A stretch of DNA of 64,000 nt, from NCBI GenBank assembly GCA_013287475.1, contig JABDDT010000001.1:1887-65886 (forward strand). Direction: 5' to 3'. Shown here piece by piece: positions 63,000 through 64,000 of this stretch. The position numbers and the translations under genes are program-made. The DNA is from Bacteroidota bacterium. GTDB taxonomy: Bacteria; Bacteroidota; Bacteroidia; Chitinophagales; Chitinophagaceae. The notes under the pieces are model-generated. The model was not told the origin of the DNA, ran no database searches, and saw nothing but the letters and a program-made list of their open reading frames with translations. Numbering within the stretch: the stretch's first letter is position 1; each line of letters opens with the position of its first letter.

Positions 63000-64000
63000 C
63001 TAAAATATCTTATCTAATATATGAACAGAAACACCGAGACTTGTAAGATCATTAAAAAAATCAGGATAGGATTTATTTATGGCATCAGCTTTTTCAATTT
63101 GGACCGGTCCTGCAGCCCTTAAAGCGGCAACGGATGTTGCCATAGCTATCCGGTGATCGTGCCTTGAATGAACTGTAGCGGATTTTAATTCTTCGACCCC
63201 CTTTATCCCCATTATATCATCATTGATCAGGATTTCAATTCCCAGTTTACCAAATTCCTCCTGAAGAGTATGGGCCCGGTCGCTTTCCTTATGTGCAAGC
63301 CTGCTAACTCCTCTAATAAAACTGGAACCATGACATACCGAAGCCAGAGCAACCAACGGTGGAAAAAGGTCGGGACAATCAGTTGCATCAAAATGGAATG
63401 GCTTCAATTTTTTTCGACGGCCGTCACCTATTTGAATTTCATCGTTTCCAATTGACATGGAAATACCTGTATCCTGTAATGCCATTAATATCGCTTTATC
63501 AGCCTGAGTTGAACCAGAATCCAAACCATGAAACACCGCCGTTCCTGCAATGGCTGCTGCCACTAAGAGGAAAGCAGTTCCACTCCAATCACCTTCTACA
63601 CTATATTCTATAGTACCAGTCGGCTTTATCCAGGTTTCGGAAGAAAAATAAAATGAATTATAGTTCCGGTTAACAGGAACCTTTAAACTAAAAGCACGCA
63701 TAACCGATAACGTGAGATCGATGTAAGGCCGGCTTTTCAGATTACTCACTTCAATGGTAATATTTTTTGCATCAGAAGCTGCATAGGCCATCAAAAGACC
63801 TGTAAGAAATTGAGAGCTAAGTGAACCGTCAGTTTGAATATTTGAAGGGACCAAAGGACCCTTGATTTGAATTGGCAACCTGCCCATATTTGACCAGACT
63901 TCTACACCAAGTTTTGGGAAGACTTCATCAAAAAAATCCATTGGTCTGTTTAGAAGACTTCCTTCTCCTTCAATGGTAATCCTCGTAGGATTTAATGCAA
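63000..64000 (-). CDS. aroA: EPSP synthase, 5' end beyond the window
   Basis: The 3' 333 codons of 3-phosphoshikimate 1-carboxyvinyltransferase. The frame stays open to the edge at 64000 (upstream residues NPTRITIEGEGSLLNRP), so about 80-100 N-terminal residues are outside the window. Visible family parts: GSLLNRPMDFFDEVFPKLG, DGSLSSQFLTGLLMAYA, SRLAHKESDRAHTLQEEFGK and HDHRIAMATSVAAL. It joins phosphoenolpyruvate to shikimate 3-phosphate, the step before AroC. Confidence 0.94.
   Translation of the reverse strand, partial: ALNPTRITIEGEGSLLNRPMDFFDEVFPKLGVEVWSNMGRLPIQIKGPLVPSNIQTDGSLSSQFLTGLLMAYAASDAKNITIEVSNLKSRPYIDLTLSVMRAFSLKVPVNRNYNSFYFSSETWIKPTGTIEYSVEGDWSGTAFLLVAAAIAGTAVFHGLDSGSTQADKAILMALQDTGISMSIGNDEIQIGDGRRKKLKPFHFDATDCPDLFPPLVALASVCHGSSFIRGVSRLAHKESDRAHTLQEEFGKLGIEILINDDIMGIKGVEELKSATVHSRHDHRIAMATSVAALRAAGPVQIEKADAINKSYPDFFNDLTSLGVSVHILDKIF

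Noticed and set aside
1..64000. CRISPR arrays, tRNA or rRNA genes, IS elements, prophage genes
   Set aside because: I looked for direct repeats with spacers, tRNA T-arm patterns, transposase or integrase frames and terminal repeats in the gaps and found none that hold up.

Overview
The window comes from a Gram-negative member of the phylum Bacteroidota, probably near Chitinophagales/Sphingobacteriales. Signs of this are a fused SecDF, a protein with a type IX secretion tail, DUF4403 and DUF4954 proteins, a KDO-8-P synthase (lipopolysaccharide), many SPII lipoproteins, and promoters of the Bacteroidota -7 type TAnnTTTG in front of many genes. Coding density is high and most genes are chromosomal housekeeping genes. 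I see no rRNA, tRNA, CRISPR array, insertion sequence or prophage. These placements come from reading the sequence, not from a database search.

Layout. 0-10 kb: DUF937 protein, His-rich zinc CDF exporter, thioredoxin-like lipoprotein-type redoxin, large porin coupled to purine nucleoside phosphorylase, an orphan family-5 solute-binding lipoprotein divergent from an M1 aminopeptidase, and a Wzx/MATE-like flippase. 10-18 kb: nusB, DUF1573, yajC, coaE, an aspartate-type aminotransferase, a DUF4397 lipoprotein and secDF; a pair of inverted 7-bp-periodic repeat arrays lies at 13.94-14.11 kb. 18-27 kb: a likely envelope metal-homeostasis block with two small exported His-rich proteins, a KKDGT-repeat protein, a histidine kinase/response regulator pair and a TolC-adaptor-CzcA type efflux operon.

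27-35 kb: A-type Fe-S carrier, a DUF7935-like membrane protein, the catalytic subunit of methylmalonyl-CoA mutase, a small lipoprotein, kdsA, a PspC protein, aconitase and a GT39-like glycosyltransferase. 35-39 kb: a DUF4403 lipoprotein, an ECF sigma factor and, overlapping it, a protein with a short cytoplasmic part, one inner-membrane helix, a roughly 200-residue periplasmic linker and a C-terminal outer-membrane barrel. That matches the dual-membrane-spanning anti-sigma factor design and is the most interesting system here. 39-47 kb: SET-domain protein, MgtE, glmS with a DUF4954 beta-helix protein, and a T9SS cargo protein.

47-64 kb: LEA-like lipoprotein, der, era, YceI, an M28 peptidase, tatA, a CBS protein, rpiA, a mutS2 gene whose 3' part is in another frame, an exported msrA, a SWIB protein with a histone-H1-like tail, a 535-bp structured non-coding stretch, sucC, a cell-wall group (RlpA, L,D-transpeptidase, VanX-type dipeptidase), aroC and the 3' part of aroA running off the end.
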